Part shown: piece by piece, positions 18,604 to 27,643 of the stretch | How the letters are laid out: every line of letters begins with the position of its first letter | Numbering within the stretch: the first letter of the stretch is position 1 | Origin: Planctomycetota bacterium | Lineage (GTDB): Bacteria > Planctomycetota > Planctomycetia > Pirellulales > PLA5 | Length of the DNA stretch: 54,613 nt | Reading direction: 5' to 3' | Assembly (NCBI GenBank): GCA_003576845.1 | Contig: QEVJ01000021.1 | Location: 1 to 54,613 of the forward strand | Notes under the pieces: generated by a model | The model's input: the letters and a program-made list of their open reading frames with translations, nothing else | What the model was told of the DNA's origin: nothing | Database searches by the model: none | Made by a program: the position numbers and the translations under genes

Positions 18604-19050
18604 CGTTCTCCTTTCGAGACGCGCAAAGAAAATCGCAACGTGTCCGTGGATTGACGTGAGTACCGGCGGGGTCGCGCAGCATCTTCTCGGCCCAATCGGC
18701 CAGAGTCCGATCGAGCGCAAGGAGACACGGCGAACCGCAGGCGTTCGCTCCGCGCGGACGAACCGCGCACAACTTGGACGTGATACGAACAGGAAGTGAG
18801 CTACTGACGAGTCAGACGAGGGCGGGAGAAATACCGGAAGCGAAAATGCCGGTCAAGGGCAGTTGCCAAGAAAAAACGCCGCCGATAACCCGTTCTTGAG
18901 ACGATCGCCGAGCGTGCTTCGCGGTATCAACGGGTGGCGCGCGATAGGTTCGAGAAGGGAGATCGGGCGTCAAGTGCTAGTGGACAGTCAGCAGTGGGCA
19001 GATAGCAACTCGCCCACGGCCCGCCGCCCGCTGCCCACTGCTCACCCTCT
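18604..19050. other. 447-bp gap upstream of the secretin gene
   Basis: No gene is supported. It should hold the secretin promoter, but no convincing -35/-10 pair was found. The left end carries the AGGAGA ribosome-binding site (about 18610-18615). The right end carries the inverted CAGTGGGCAG words at 18977-19047, next to the oxidoreductase stop. Confidence 0.5.
18977..19047. repeat. Inverted pair of CAGTGGGCAG word repeats
   Basis: AGCAGTGGGCAG (18990-19001) pairs exactly with CTGCCCACTGCT (19031-19042), with further related words on both sides. It starts 4-5 nt after the stop of the Gfo/Idh gene (19051). The same words occur at 34604-34664, 45137-45200 and 51972-52020. Confidence 0.82.
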
Positions 19051-20361
19051 TCACGCGGTCCAATCGCGTGCCGCTCGCGTGCGGAGGAGGTTCGCTTCCG
19101 GGTCGTCGACGAACGTTTCCGTCTTCGAGTCGATCGTGACCTTGCGCTTGAGAATCCAGGCGATGGCGGCGGCGTGGCTGGCGATGTGCGAGCGGCGCAT
19201 GACGTCGGCGTTGGCGGCCGTCGGTTTGCGGCTGCGGATGCAATCGAAAAAGTCGCGCGAGTGGGCCGACACGTCGAGGCCGCGGACGCGCTTCACCTTG
19301 TCGGGAATCTCCTTCTCGAGCGATTCCGGCTTGACGACGATCCCGCCTTCGTCGCCGGTTTCGACGGAGCCGGCGTCGCCGATGAAGCGGACCGGGCACG
19401 TGCCGAGCTTGGTGATGTAGTGCGGGTCGCGATTGCCGAACGGGTCCTTGAGGAAATCGACGATCAGCTTCACGCCGTTGGCATAGCGGCATTCGATCGT
19501 GGCCTCCTTCGGCTCATATTCGATCGGCAGGGTGTCGTCGGCCTGGTTCGCCCATTGGCAGAGGTCGATCGTGTGGGCGCCCCAGTCGAGGACGCGCGCG
19601 CCGGAGTCGAAGTCCCATTGTCCGCGCCAGCCGCCGTCGACGTACTTCTGGTTGAACGGCCGCCACGCCGCCGGGCCGAGCCACAAGTTCCAATCGCAAA
19701 CGTCCCGCGCAGGCGTCGGTTCCGCCGGCAACCACGTGTTGTCTAGCGTGGGCGTGTAGATCGAAGCGTGCATCGTGTGGAGCTTGCCGAGCTTGCCCGT
19801 GTGGACGAGCTCGACGGCTTTCCGAAAGTTCGGGACGCTGCGGCGTTGCGTTCCGGCTTGGAAGACGCGCTTTTCGGCGTGCATCGTGTCGGCGAGCCGT
19901 TGGCAATCGGCGATGGTGATGCCGCAGGGTTTTTCGCTGTAGACGTCCTTGCCGGCTTTGGCGGCGAGAATCGAAGCGGCCGCGTGCCAGCGGTCGCCGG
20001 TCGCGATCAGCACCGCGTCGATGTCTTTGCGGGCGAGCAACTCGCGCAGGTCGCGATAGAGGACGCAATCGGCATTGCCGTAGTGGCTGTCGACGAGCTT
20101 TTTGCCCGCGTCGCGACGGCGGGCCTGCACGTCGGCGATGGCCACGCAGCGGATGTCGTCGAACTTGAGCATCGCGGTGAGGTCGTAAGTGCAACGCGGG
20201 CCGATGCCGATCACGCCCAGGTTGATCTTGTCGTTGGCGGCGATCCGGGCGGCGCGGGCGGAGGTGGGCAGCGGAAAGTTTGCGGCGAGCGACGCGGTAG
20301 CAGCCGCGGCGGCCGTGGCGGAAAGGAATTGGCGGCGAGTCGTATTGCCGGAGGATCGCAT
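19051..20361 (-). CDS. Tat-exported Gfo/Idh/MocA-family oxidoreductase
   Basis: 436 residues. The twin-arginine signal NTTRRQFLSATAAAAATASL precedes an NAD(P)-binding Rossmann start (INLGVIGIGPRCTYDLTAML). The family signature lysine is in YSEKPCGITIADC (EKP motif). The C-terminal half has WLGPAAWRPFNQ and VLDWGAHTIDLCQW, typical of planctomycete exported members thought to act on sugars. The ribosome-binding site AGGAGA lies about 7 nt before the ATG. The substrate is unknown. As for other exported members, the cofactor must be bound before export through Tat. Confidence 0.92.
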   Translation of the reverse strand: MRSSGNTTRRQFLSATAAAAATASLAANFPLPTSARAARIAANDKINLGVIGIGPRCTYDLTAMLKFDDIRCVAIADVQARRRDAGKKLVDSHYGNADCVLYRDLRELLARKDIDAVLIATGDRWHAAASILAAKAGKDVYSEKPCGITIADCQRLADTMHAEKRVFQAGTQRRSVPNFRKAVELVHTGKLGKLHTMHASIYTPTLDNTWLPAEPTPARDVCDWNLWLGPAAWRPFNQKYVDGGWRGQWDFDSGARVLDWGAHTIDLCQWANQADDTLPIEYEPKEATIECRYANGVKLIVDFLKDPFGNRDPHYITKLGTCPVRFIGDAGSVETGDEGGIVVKPESLEKEIPDKVKRVRGLDVSAHSRDFFDCIRSRKPTAANADVMRRSHIASHAAAIAWILKRKVTIDSKTETFVDDPEANLLRTRAARDWTA

Positions 20362-20439
20362 GGGTATCTCCTTTGCGGATAAGAGGCTATGCCAGAACCC
20401 CGCGTTCTCGTTGGGGTCCGGTTGTGCCGGTGGTCGCCG

Positions 20440-20685
20440 TCACGATTTTCGCGTCAACAGAAAAATGGTGATGCCAATCATTACGCCCGGAGGTGCGCCA
20501 ATGCCAGGAATCTCGAAGCTGTCGTCGGGCAGCGACGAAATGGGCACGTACATCAATGCCACCGCTGTAGACAGTGCTATGCCAAGCACGCCGCCGATGA
20601 CCGCGTAAGCGCAAAAGGCAAGCCACCAGCGACGATTCGCCTTGCGAGCGCGAGCAGTGTCGGGACTATTCGAATTCTCGTCCAT
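20440..20685 (-). CDS. Small membrane protein of unknown function
   Basis: 81 residues with a polar N-terminus rich in Asn, Ser and Arg. A membrane helix (WLAFCAYAVIGGVLGIALST) and a second short hydrophobic stretch (GAPPGVMIGITIFLL) end at TRKS. The stop is TGA at 20440-20442. No family is recognised. It lies upstream of the Gfo/Idh gene on the same strand, 78 bp away, with its own upstream space, so cotranscription is possible but not shown. It could instead be a chance frame, but the two clear helices and charge pattern favour a real gene. Confidence 0.55.
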   Translation of the reverse strand: MDENSNSPDTARARKANRRWWLAFCAYAVIGGVLGIALSTAVALMYVPISSLPDDSFEIPGIGAPPGVMIGITIFLLTRKS

Positions 20686-20874
20686 GCCGCAATTCTAACA
20701 GAAACGGCCCGGAGAATTCCAACGGTCAAAGTGAACCAATACCACAGGATCGGCAATTTGCCGTCCGGCGATGCCCGAGTATACTTGAGGTAAGTCGTCC
20801 ATTGTGGTGCGCGGCAATCGGGCGGGAAATTCCGGCGCGGCGTCTGAGGTTCCAATACGCGATCGAGGCCCATC

Positions 20875-21360
20875 ATGGCACTTCCCGAAGTTGCCCTTCG
20901 CACGGCCGAGAAGCACGTGTCGAACTATGAGGCCGAATCGGCTTTGATGGCTGCGCACCAAGAGGCACTCGAATGCCTCGATTGCGAGGCGTTTCTCGAT
21001 CTCGGCATCGACGCGTTCAACTGGCTAATGAAGGCGACGAAGGTCGTGCGGACGGTTGCGCTTCGCGAGGACGACGAGGCGATCGAGCGCGCCGAAGCGT
21101 CGCTGCGGGCGTGGCGGAAGGCATGGCTTGGCCCGTGCGATCTGGCCGAAACCTGGGCAGGGCTGCAAATCGCGCGCGGGTTCAATATCGAGAACCTCGA
21201 CAAGTTTCGCGCGTGCTGCGCGGCGATGCGGCAGATCGTTGCCGACGACGCGCGGCGCGATGCGGCGGCCGCGCACGTCGCGCCCGTGGATGTTCTCTCG
21301 CAGATGGCCATTGCGCCGCCGCAGGATTGGCTCGACGAGCCGTCTTGGACCGGTTCGTAA
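20875..21360 (+). CDS. Helical protein of unknown function, paired with a MazF-like gene
   Basis: 161 residues, predicted mostly helical (AESALMAAHQEALECLD; AIERAEASLRAWRKAW). It has several cysteines (ECLDCEAF, RACCAAM) and a short acidic C-terminus ending QDWLDEPSWTGS. I recognise no family. It lies 18 bp upstream of the MazF/PemK-like gene on the same strand, the position normally held by an antitoxin. It is longer than most MazE/PemI antitoxins and has no visible DNA-binding fold, so an antitoxin role is a guess from position only. Confidence 0.55.
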   Translation: MALPEVALRTAEKHVSNYEAESALMAAHQEALECLDCEAFLDLGIDAFNWLMKATKVVRTVALREDDEAIERAEASLRAWRKAWLGPCDLAETWAGLQIARGFNIENLDKFRACCAAMRQIVADDARRDAAAAHVAPVDVLSQMAIAPPQDWLDEPSWTGS

Positions 21361-21378
21361 TCCGCCGGGAGGTTTGCG

Positions 21379-21765
21379 GTGAACTGGTTCGGGTGGACTG
21401 TCCTCGCAAATCTGCCGGATCCGGATGGCAAGCCGTGCAGCCACGAGCATCCCGCGATGGTGCTTCGCGGACCGGGAAGCGACGGCGGGCTGTGGGTCAT
21501 CGCGATTTCGACGAAGTTCGATACGCCGAACCGCAACAGGTTCTGGATTGAGTGCGATTGGCAAGACGGCGGGCATCCCGTCACCGGACTGTCGCGGCCC
21601 TGCGTGCTGAAGTGCAACTGGGTGGTGGCAATCAATCGGCGGGATGTAATCGATTATCTCGGACAGATTCCGCTCGACGTGGCCGAAAGGGCGAGCGATC
21701 TCGCGCTCGAGTATTTCCAGGAGCGGCAGGCACTGGGCGGACCGCCGAAGTCCGGCGACGGTTAA
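21379..21765 (+). CDS. MazF/PemK-like toxin-fold protein
   Basis: 128 residues starting at a GTG, with GGGAGG 6 nt upstream. The order of elements follows the MazF/PemK barrel: GWTVLANLPDPDG (first strand), HPAMVLRGPG (usually RPavVl), WVIAISTKFD (the ITS/TT strand), GLSRPCVLKCNWVVAINR, then the C-terminal helix IPLDVAERASDLALEYF. MazF/PemK toxins are mRNA interferases. The catalytic arginine of the RP motif is replaced by histidine here, so activity may be changed or lost. It pairs with the helical gene at 20875. The family assignment is by eye and moderate. Confidence 0.6.
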   Translation: MNWFGWTVLANLPDPDGKPCSHEHPAMVLRGPGSDGGLWVIAISTKFDTPNRNRFWIECDWQDGGHPVTGLSRPCVLKCNWVVAINRRDVIDYLGQIPLDVAERASDLALEYFQERQALGGPPKSGDG

Positions 21766-21879
21766 GCGATATTCGGACTTGCTGGGCGACGGCGCGCCAA
21801 TGTAGTACGCTTTCGCGTATACTCGCAATTCGCGCCTCTCGCTATCCATACGCACTCACTATTGCTATTTCGCCTCGCC

Positions 21880-23961
21880 ATGAAACACCGCTTCTCGCGA
21901 TTTCTGCTCGCCATGACCTTCGTCACGACCGCTTTGATTCCCGCCGCCAGTGCCGATGAGGGCATGTGGCTGTTCAACGATCCGCCGCGGACGCTGCTGA
22001 AGGAGCGGTATGGTTTCGAGCCGAGCGATGCGTGGCTCGCGCATTTGCAGCGGGCGTCGGTGCGGTTCAATAGCGGCGGGTCGGGCTCGTTCGTGTCGAG
22101 CGCCGGGCTGGTGATGACGAATCACCACGTCGGGGCCGATGCGCTGCAGAAGCTTTCGACGGAAGAGCACGACCTGCTCGCGGAAGGGTTCCACGCCCGC
22201 ACGCACGCGGAAGAAAAGAAGTGCGTCGATCTGGAACTCAACGTGCTGGTGGAAATCGCCGACGTGACGGACCAGGTGAACGCGGCGGTGAAGCCAGGGA
22301 TGAGCGCGGCGGATGCGTTTGCGGCCCGGCGAGCGGCGATGAGCACGATCGAGAAGGATTCGCTCGACAAGACCGGGCTGCGAAGCGACGTGGTGACGTT
22401 GTATCAAGGCGGACGGTATCACCTGTATCGCTTCAAGAAGTACACCGACGTGCGGCTCGTGTTCGCGCCCGAGCAGGACGTCGCGTTTTTCGGCGGCGAT
22501 CCCGACAACTTCGAGTATCCGCGATACGACCTCGACATTACGTTCTTCCGGGCATACGAAGACGGGAGGCCCGCGAAGATCGAGCATTTTCTCAAGTGGA
22601 GCCAGGCGGGAGCGAAGGAAGGCGAGCTGACGTTCGTGTCGGGGCATCCCGGGCGGACGAACCGGCTCAATACGGTGGCCCATCTCGAATTTTTGCGCGA
22701 CGTGACGTATCCGTGGACCTTGCAGGTGCTCCGCCGGCGCGAGGTGTTGTTGAGCACGTACAGCGAACGGAGCATCGAGAACGCCCGTCGGGCGAAGGAC
22801 GATCTGTTCGGCGTGGCAAACGGCCGCAAGGCGCGGATCGGCGGACTCGACGGGCTGCAAGACCCGGCGATCATGGGCAAGAAGCGGGCGGAAGAGCGGG
22901 CGCTTCGCGACGCCGTGGCGGCGAATCCCAAGTTGGCCGAGGAGGCGGGTTCCGCGTGGGAGGAAATCGACAAGACGCTCGCCGTGAATCGCGAGATCAG
23001 CCGCGATCATGCCCTGCTCGAACGGGGGCATGCTTTCTATAGCCGGCTGTTTACGATCGCGCGGACGCTGGTGCGGCTCGCAGAGGAAAACGAAAAGCCG
23101 AACGCCGAGCGATTGCACGAATACGCGGACGCGGGCCGCGATTCGCTCGAGCAGGACCTGTTCTCCGAAGCGCCGATCTACGCGGATTTGGAGACGGTTA
23201 CGCTCGGCGATTCACTGTCGCTGTTGATGGAAGCGCGCGGAGCAGACGACGAACTCGTCCAAAAGGTGCTTGCCGGCAAGTCTCCGAAGGAACGGGCGGC
23301 GCAACTGGTCGCGGGATCGAAGTTGGCCGACGTGGCCGTGCGGAAGAAGGTTGCCGAAGGCGGCAAGAAGGCAATCGAAGCGGCGGACGATCCGATGATT
23401 TTGCTTGCCAAGTTGGTCGATCCGGCGGCGCGGGCGGTGCGCAAGCGGCTTGAGGAGGAGGTCGAAGAGCCGCAGCGGCAGGCGTATGCCAAGATCACCA
23501 ACGCGAAGTTCGCGATTGCCGGGACGAGCGTGTATCCGGACGCGACGTTCACACTGCGGCTCGCGTTTGGGCCGGTGAAGGGATACGAAGAGGGCGGGAA
23601 GGCGATTCCGGCATGGACGACGATCGGCGGCGCGTTCGAGCACGCCGCGGCCCACAATCACCAGCCGCCGTTCAAGCTGCCCAAGCGGTGGATGGAGCGC
23701 AAGGACAAGCTCAAATTGGACACGCCGTTCAATTTCGTGAGCACGGCGGACATCATCGGCGGAAACTCGGGCAGCCCGGTGGTGAATCGCGAGGGCGAGG
23801 TGGTGGGCATTATCTTCGACGGCAACATCCAGTCGCTGGTGCTGGACTTCGTGTATAGCGACAAGGTGGCGCGGGCCGTGTCGGTGCATTCGGCCGGGAT
23901 CATCGAGTCGCTCAAGAGCGTTTACGATGCGAAGGAACTCGTTGGGGAGATCGGGCGGTGA
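21880..23961 (+). CDS. S46-family dipeptidyl peptidase (DPP7-type)
   Basis: 693 residues from the ATG at 21880, with signal peptide FLLAMTFVTTALIPAASA. S46 peptidases release dipeptides from peptide N-termini in the periplasm. The catalytic triad is in TNHHV (H82/H83), YPRYDLDITFFR (D219) and IGGNSGSPVVN (S630). Eighteen residues after the serine is glycine (FDGNIQ, G648). In this family glycine marks DPP7-type broad or hydrophobic specificity and arginine marks acidic DPP11. A coiled helical domain lies between the barrels. A possible -10 (TATACT, 21819-21824) precedes the gene. The stop is followed 4 nt later by GAATG-type words. Confidence 0.93.
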   Translation: MKHRFSRFLLAMTFVTTALIPAASADEGMWLFNDPPRTLLKERYGFEPSDAWLAHLQRASVRFNSGGSGSFVSSAGLVMTNHHVGADALQKLSTEEHDLLAEGFHARTHAEEKKCVDLELNVLVEIADVTDQVNAAVKPGMSAADAFAARRAAMSTIEKDSLDKTGLRSDVVTLYQGGRYHLYRFKKYTDVRLVFAPEQDVAFFGGDPDNFEYPRYDLDITFFRAYEDGRPAKIEHFLKWSQAGAKEGELTFVSGHPGRTNRLNTVAHLEFLRDVTYPWTLQVLRRREVLLSTYSERSIENARRAKDDLFGVANGRKARIGGLDGLQDPAIMGKKRAEERALRDAVAANPKLAEEAGSAWEEIDKTLAVNREISRDHALLERGHAFYSRLFTIARTLVRLAEENEKPNAERLHEYADAGRDSLEQDLFSEAPIYADLETVTLGDSLSLLMEARGADDELVQKVLAGKSPKERAAQLVAGSKLADVAVRKKVAEGGKKAIEAADDPMILLAKLVDPAARAVRKRLEEEVEEPQRQAYAKITNAKFAIAGTSVYPDATFTLRLAFGPVKGYEEGGKAIPAWTTIGGAFEHAAAHNHQPPFKLPKRWMERKDKLKLDTPFNFVSTADIIGGNSGSPVVNREGEVVGIIFDGNIQSLVLDFVYSDKVARAVSVHSAGIIESLKSVYDAKELVGEIGR

Positions 23962-23962
23962 G

Positions 23963-24072
23963 GGGAAATGAAGAATGCAGAATGAAAAATGAAGAATGCG
24001 GTAGAATGAGCGGGACGTTTTGCGTTTTGCCTTTTGTGTTTCTCTCTGCGTCTTTGCTCCATTGCGGTGAGA
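23963..24072. repeat. GAATGAAGAATGC word repeat followed by TTTGCG-type words
   Basis: GAAATGAAGAATGCAGAATG and further words run from about 23966 to 24003, then TTTTGCGTTTTGCC and CTCTGCGTCTTTGC words run to 24072. They occupy the space between the S46 stop (23961) and the QueD start (24094). The same families lie at 5281-5385 and 28661-28700. Confidence 0.7.
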
Positions 24073-24093
24073 CAAAAAGAGCGAGCCACGACC

Positions 24094-24582
24094 GTGACCG
24101 AGCAGTACCACGTCCGGATCGAGAAGGACACCCTGGTGTTTAGCGCCGGGCACTTCATTACGTTCGCGGGGAACGTTTGCGAGCGGCTGCACGGGCACAA
24201 TTACCGGGTCGCGGCGGAGGTGTCCGGGCCGCTCGACGAGAATCATTACGTGGTCGATTTCATCGCGCTGCGCGATACGCTTGCCGCAGTCGTGAAGGAA
24301 CTCGACCACTACATGCTGTTGCCGACGCAGCATCCCCGGATCGTCGTGCGGGCGGACGCACGCGAGGTCGAGGCGACGTTCGAAGATCGGCGGTGGGTGT
24401 TTCCCCGCGGCGACTGCGTGCTGCTCGACGTGCCCAACACGACGGCGGAAATGCTGGCGCGGCACATTGGCGAGCGCTTGCTGGCCAGGTTGGAAGCGCG
24501 GGGGATCGCGGCGCCCGAAACGCTGCGGATCGAGGTCGACGAGTGTTTTGGGCAGATGGGCGTATACGCCCGTCGGCGGTAA
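24094..24582 (+). CDS. 6-pyruvoyl-tetrahydropterin synthase / QueD-family enzyme
   Basis: 162 residues from a GTG at 24094 (VTEQYHVRIEKD), chosen because the upstream in-frame codons are repeat sequence. Zinc ligands are H20 in FSAGHFITF and H33/H35 in RLHGHNYRV, with catalytic C29 in GNVCERLHGH. The C-terminal ECFGQMGVYARR is the substrate-binding Glu region. The family makes 6-pyruvoyl-tetrahydropterin or, as QueD, 6-carboxy-tetrahydropterin for queuosine. No queC, queE or folate gene is adjacent, so the pathway is undecided. The central insert between PRIVVRAD and FPRGD is like archaeal or planctomycete PTPS-related proteins. Confidence 0.88.
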   Translation: MTEQYHVRIEKDTLVFSAGHFITFAGNVCERLHGHNYRVAAEVSGPLDENHYVVDFIALRDTLAAVVKELDHYMLLPTQHPRIVVRADAREVEATFEDRRWVFPRGDCVLLDVPNTTAEMLARHIGERLLARLEARGIAAPETLRIEVDECFGQMGVYARRR

Positions 24583-24841
24583 ATCTTCGGGGGATTTTGC
24601 GGTTTTTTTCCCGCAATTTTCTCCCGTTGGCCGTTTTTCGATTGGGTCGTGCGGGTTACGTGGACGGCATCGCGCGGATCTCGGGATCGCTTGTCGATCT
24701 TTATGAAATCCAAACGAGATTTCGCCGCGAATGGGCATTGCGTAGTCCTATAGTTGGGAGAGCGCGAGGTGCGGGAAGCCGTAACTCGTCGCGGAATCCC
24801 GCCGACGGACCGAAACACGTGCCCTTGGAACGCCCTTCGCG

Positions 24842-26734
24842 ATGCCGTATTCCCTCTCCGCGCCCGTCATTGTGATCGCGTCTTCGGCGGCAGCGATGGC
24901 CGTCGTGGGGACATTTGCCGTCCTTCGCCGGCGCGGCGTCGGTGCGCACCGCGTCGAGCGATCACCACGGCCGGACCCTGGGGAGACTGCCCCGGCATCG
25001 AAGAGCGTGGCCGGCGAGCGCGACGCGAATGGATTGTTCGTGAACGACGAAACGGCGCTCCGCGAGCGATTGCACGGTTTGCTCGTCGCACTTCGCGAAT
25101 GCGCCAGCGGCAACCTCGATTATCGCCTGCCGACGATGGGTGGTCCGCTCGGACTGCTGGTCTGGCAGTTCAATTGCGTCCTCGATGCGCGGGCCGAATC
25201 GGAGCGCGAACTTCGGTTGCGCAACGAAGCTCTGGAAGACTCGCGGCGGCGCGTCGAGGAGCAGGCGGCGGAACTAAAAGAGAAATCGGAGCAGCTCAAC
25301 GCGGCGCGGCTGACGGCCGAGCTTGCCAGCCGCACCAAGTCGGCGTTTCTGGCGAACATGAGCCATGAAATCCGCACGCCGATGACGGCAATTCTCGGCT
25401 TTGCGGATCTGCTCCTCGAAGACGAGTCGCAACGCGTGCGCTTCGACCGTCGGGCGGCGCTGGAAACGATCAAGCGCAACGGCGAGCATCTGTTGGCGCT
25501 CATCAACGACGTGCTCGACGTATCGAAGATCGAAGCCGAGCGTCTGACCGCGGAACGGCTCGCGTGTTCGCCGGCCCGCATCGCCGACGACGTCGTTTCG
25601 CTGATGAACGCGCGGGCGATCGAAAAGCGGCTGATTCTGCGGACGGCATTCACGAGCAAGGTACCCGCGAGCGTCGTGAGCGATCCGACCCGGCTCAAGC
25701 AGATTCTGTTCAACCTCGTGAGCAATGCGATCAAGTTCACCGAAGCGGGCGAGGTGCGCGTCGAGGTCGCGGCCGAACCGCAAGCCGAGGGCGGCGCTCG
25801 ACTGACGTTCCGGGTCGTCGACACCGGCATCGGCATGGACGCGGCGCAAATCGACAAGGTGTTCGAGCCGTTCGCGCAAGCGGACTCGTCGACCTCGCGC
25901 CGATACGGCGGGACGGGATTGGGCCTGGCGATTACGCGGAGTCTGGCGCGGCTGCTCGACGGCGACGTGACGGCCGAGAGCGCACCGGGCCGTGGGAGCA
26001 CGTTCACGGCGACGGTGGCGGTCGAGACGTCGGCGGACGCCGTGTGGGAAGATGCCCACGTCGTCGCGCCGCCTGCCGCCGAACGTGAAGTCGCCGCGTG
26101 CAGAACGCCGCCGAATGCGATCACCCTGCCGCCTTGCCACGTGCTGTTGGCGGAAGACGGGCCGGATAATCAGCGGTTGATTTCGTTCCTGCTGCAACGC
26201 GCCGGCGCGCGGGTCTTGATCGCGGCGGATGGACACTCCGCCGTGCGCAAAGCGCGGGCGTCGACGGTCGGCGATGGCGATGCACGTCAGGGGGACAGCG
26301 AGGGTTGCGGCGCGGACGAATCGCCCGTCGACATCGTGTTGATGGACAAGCAAATGCCCGGAATCGACGGTTTCGAGGCGACGCGGCGGCTGCGGGCCGG
26401 CGGATTCACGCGGCCGATCGTGGCGCTAACGGCCCACGCCATGACCGGGATTCGCGAGGAGTGTCTGGCGGCGGGGTGCGACGACTACGTGTCGAAGCCG
26501 GTGGACGCGCAACAGTTATTGAAGACAATGGTCCGCTGGCTCGGCCGGGCGCGTCCGGCAGAATCGGATTCCTTGGACTTGCCGAAGCCGGTGGACGAAC
26601 GCGATCCGTCCGGCCCGGCGGACGAATCGGTACATTCGCCAGAATGCATCGAGAACGAATCGGCAACGGAAAGAGTCTCGCGACGACCGTGCCTTAGCCG
26701 GGTCGATTGCGTCGACTCCTTTGGCCGACGTTGA
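24842..26734 (+). CDS. Membrane hybrid histidine kinase with receiver domain
   Basis: 630 residues: an N-terminal membrane helix ([20 protein letters not shown]), a HAMP-like or linker region, and a coiled coil (about 105-155). The HisKA domain has H175 in [13 protein letters not shown]. The HATPase domain has N ([11 protein letters not shown]), G1 (DTGIGM) and G2 (GGTGLGLAI). A receiver starts near residue 430 ([14 protein letters not shown]), with phospho-acceptor D502 in [11 protein letters not shown] and lysine in YVSKPVD. The receiver has a Gly/Asp-rich insertion of about 20 residues before D502. About 60 disordered residues follow it. CheX lies next on the same strand, suggesting a role in chemotaxis or motility signalling. 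Confidence 0.92.
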   Translation: MPYSLSAPVIVIASSAAAMAVVGTFAVLRRRGVGAHRVERSPRPDPGETAPASKSVAGERDANGLFVNDETALRERLHGLLVALRECASGNLDYRLPTMGGPLGLLVWQFNCVLDARAESERELRLRNEALEDSRRRVEEQAAELKEKSEQLNAARLTAELASRTKSAFLANMSHEIRTPMTAILGFADLLLEDESQRVRFDRRAALETIKRNGEHLLALINDVLDVSKIEAERLTAERLACSPARIADDVVSLMNARAIEKRLILRTAFTSKVPASVVSDPTRLKQILFNLVSNAIKFTEAGEVRVEVAAEPQAEGGARLTFRVVDTGIGMDAAQIDKVFEPFAQADSSTSRRYGGTGLGLAITRSLARLLDGDVTAESAPGRGSTFTATVAVETSADAVWEDAHVVAPPAAEREVAACRTPPNAITLPPCHVLLAEDGPDNQRLISFLLQRAGARVLIAADGHSAVRKARASTVGDGDARQGDSEGCGADESPVDIVLMDKQMPGIDGFEATRRLRAGGFTRPIVALTAHAMTGIREECLAAGCDDYVSKPVDAQQLLKTMVRWLGRARPAESDSLDLPKPVDERDPSGPADESVHSPECIENESATERVSRRPCLSRVDCVDSFGRR

Positions 26735-26851
26735 GCTAACCTTTTGTATTCGCCCAGAAACCAGACGTACCAGACCGACCAGGCAACGCCCTTTTCTCTC
26801 AACGCGCGGGTCGCGTTCAACGCCCGCGACAACGCCCCGGACGACCTCACT

Positions 26852-27328
26852 ATGCGTGCCGAGTACATCAATCCGTTTTTGAGTTCGCTGTCGACAACGT
26901 TTCGCACGATGCTTTCGATCGAGGTATCGCGGGGCGAGATGTGGCTCAAACAAGATTCCGCACCATTGCACGAAGTGAGCGGTGTGATCGGGCTTTCCGG
27001 CAAGGCGGTCGGGAGCGTGGTGCTGAGCCTTTCGGGCGAGTTGGCGAAGAAGGCGGCTTCGCACATGCTGATGGCGGAGATCGACGAAGTCAACGACGAC
27101 GTCACCGACGCGGTGGGCGAGCTGGCGAACATGGTGGCCGGGGCGGCCAAAGCTCAATTGGAAGAGCTCGAAATGTCGGTCAGCCTGCCGAACGTGATCA
27201 CCGGGACGAACTACCACGTGCGGTTCCCTTCGGACGTCAAGCCGATTTGCATTGCGTTCAGCACCGATTGGGGGCCGCTGGTGCTGGAAGTCGGCCTGAC
27301 GCCGGCGGCGGTTCCGGTGGGCGCGTAA
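26852..27328 (+). CDS. cheX: CheX-family chemotaxis phosphatase
   Basis: 158 residues from the ATG at 26852, which starts at the family's usual MRAEYINPF; a longer frame from 26744 is unlikely. CheX removes phosphate from CheY. The catalytic pattern D/S-xxx-E-xx-N is present as DAVGELAN (E90, N93), and a proline follows about 20 residues later in SLPNVITG. It lies 117 bp after the hybrid kinase and 315 bp before fliG on the same strand, so the three may act together on the flagellar switch. No CheY or other che gene is in the window. Confidence 0.88.
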   Translation: MRAEYINPFLSSLSTTFRTMLSIEVSRGEMWLKQDSAPLHEVSGVIGLSGKAVGSVVLSLSGELAKKAASHMLMAEIDEVNDDVTDAVGELANMVAGAAKAQLEELEMSVSLPNVITGTNYHVRFPSDVKPICIAFSTDWGPLVLEVGLTPAAVPVGA

Positions 27329-27643
27329 CACGCCGAGCGGCTCGCGGGCAGACGCGACGCGACAAGCAGCTCCGTGCTTCGAACGCGCCGAAGCTTGCCG
27401 TTCCGAAACGTTTCCCGTTTTGCCAAGCTCAAACGGCGGCACTCCATCACTCGGAGAGTGTTGGCTGCGTTGGCTGCTTTGGTTGCGGCCGACGGCCGTG
27501 CTAGCGGTGCTACCGTCTCGCGCAAGTTCGCCGGCTGGAGCGGTTTTCTTTCATGGAGTGGGCAACGATCGGCCGATACACGGCCAGCCGACGCTGCGCG
27601 ACGTGGTTTGCGCAGGGTTCGCTCCACTCGCCGACGAACCGCC
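27329..27643. other. 315-bp gap between cheX and fliG
   Basis: No gene is supported. A GC-rich stretch holds near-repeats (TTGGCTGCGTTGGCTGCTTT; CGGCCGACGGCCGTGCTAGC). No sigma28 or sigma54 promoter with correct spacing was found. The gap could carry a separate fliG promoter or leader. Confidence 0.4.

Noticed and set aside
26744-26851. Longer CheX start at 26744
   Set aside because: The extra 36 residues have no family match, and the ATG at 26852 begins at the conserved CheX N-terminus.
27440-27590. Sigma28 (GCCGATAC near 27570) and sigma54 (TGGC...TTGC near 27465) promoters before fliG
   Set aside because: The -35 box for sigma28 is absent, and the sigma54 GG-GC spacing is 11 instead of 10.
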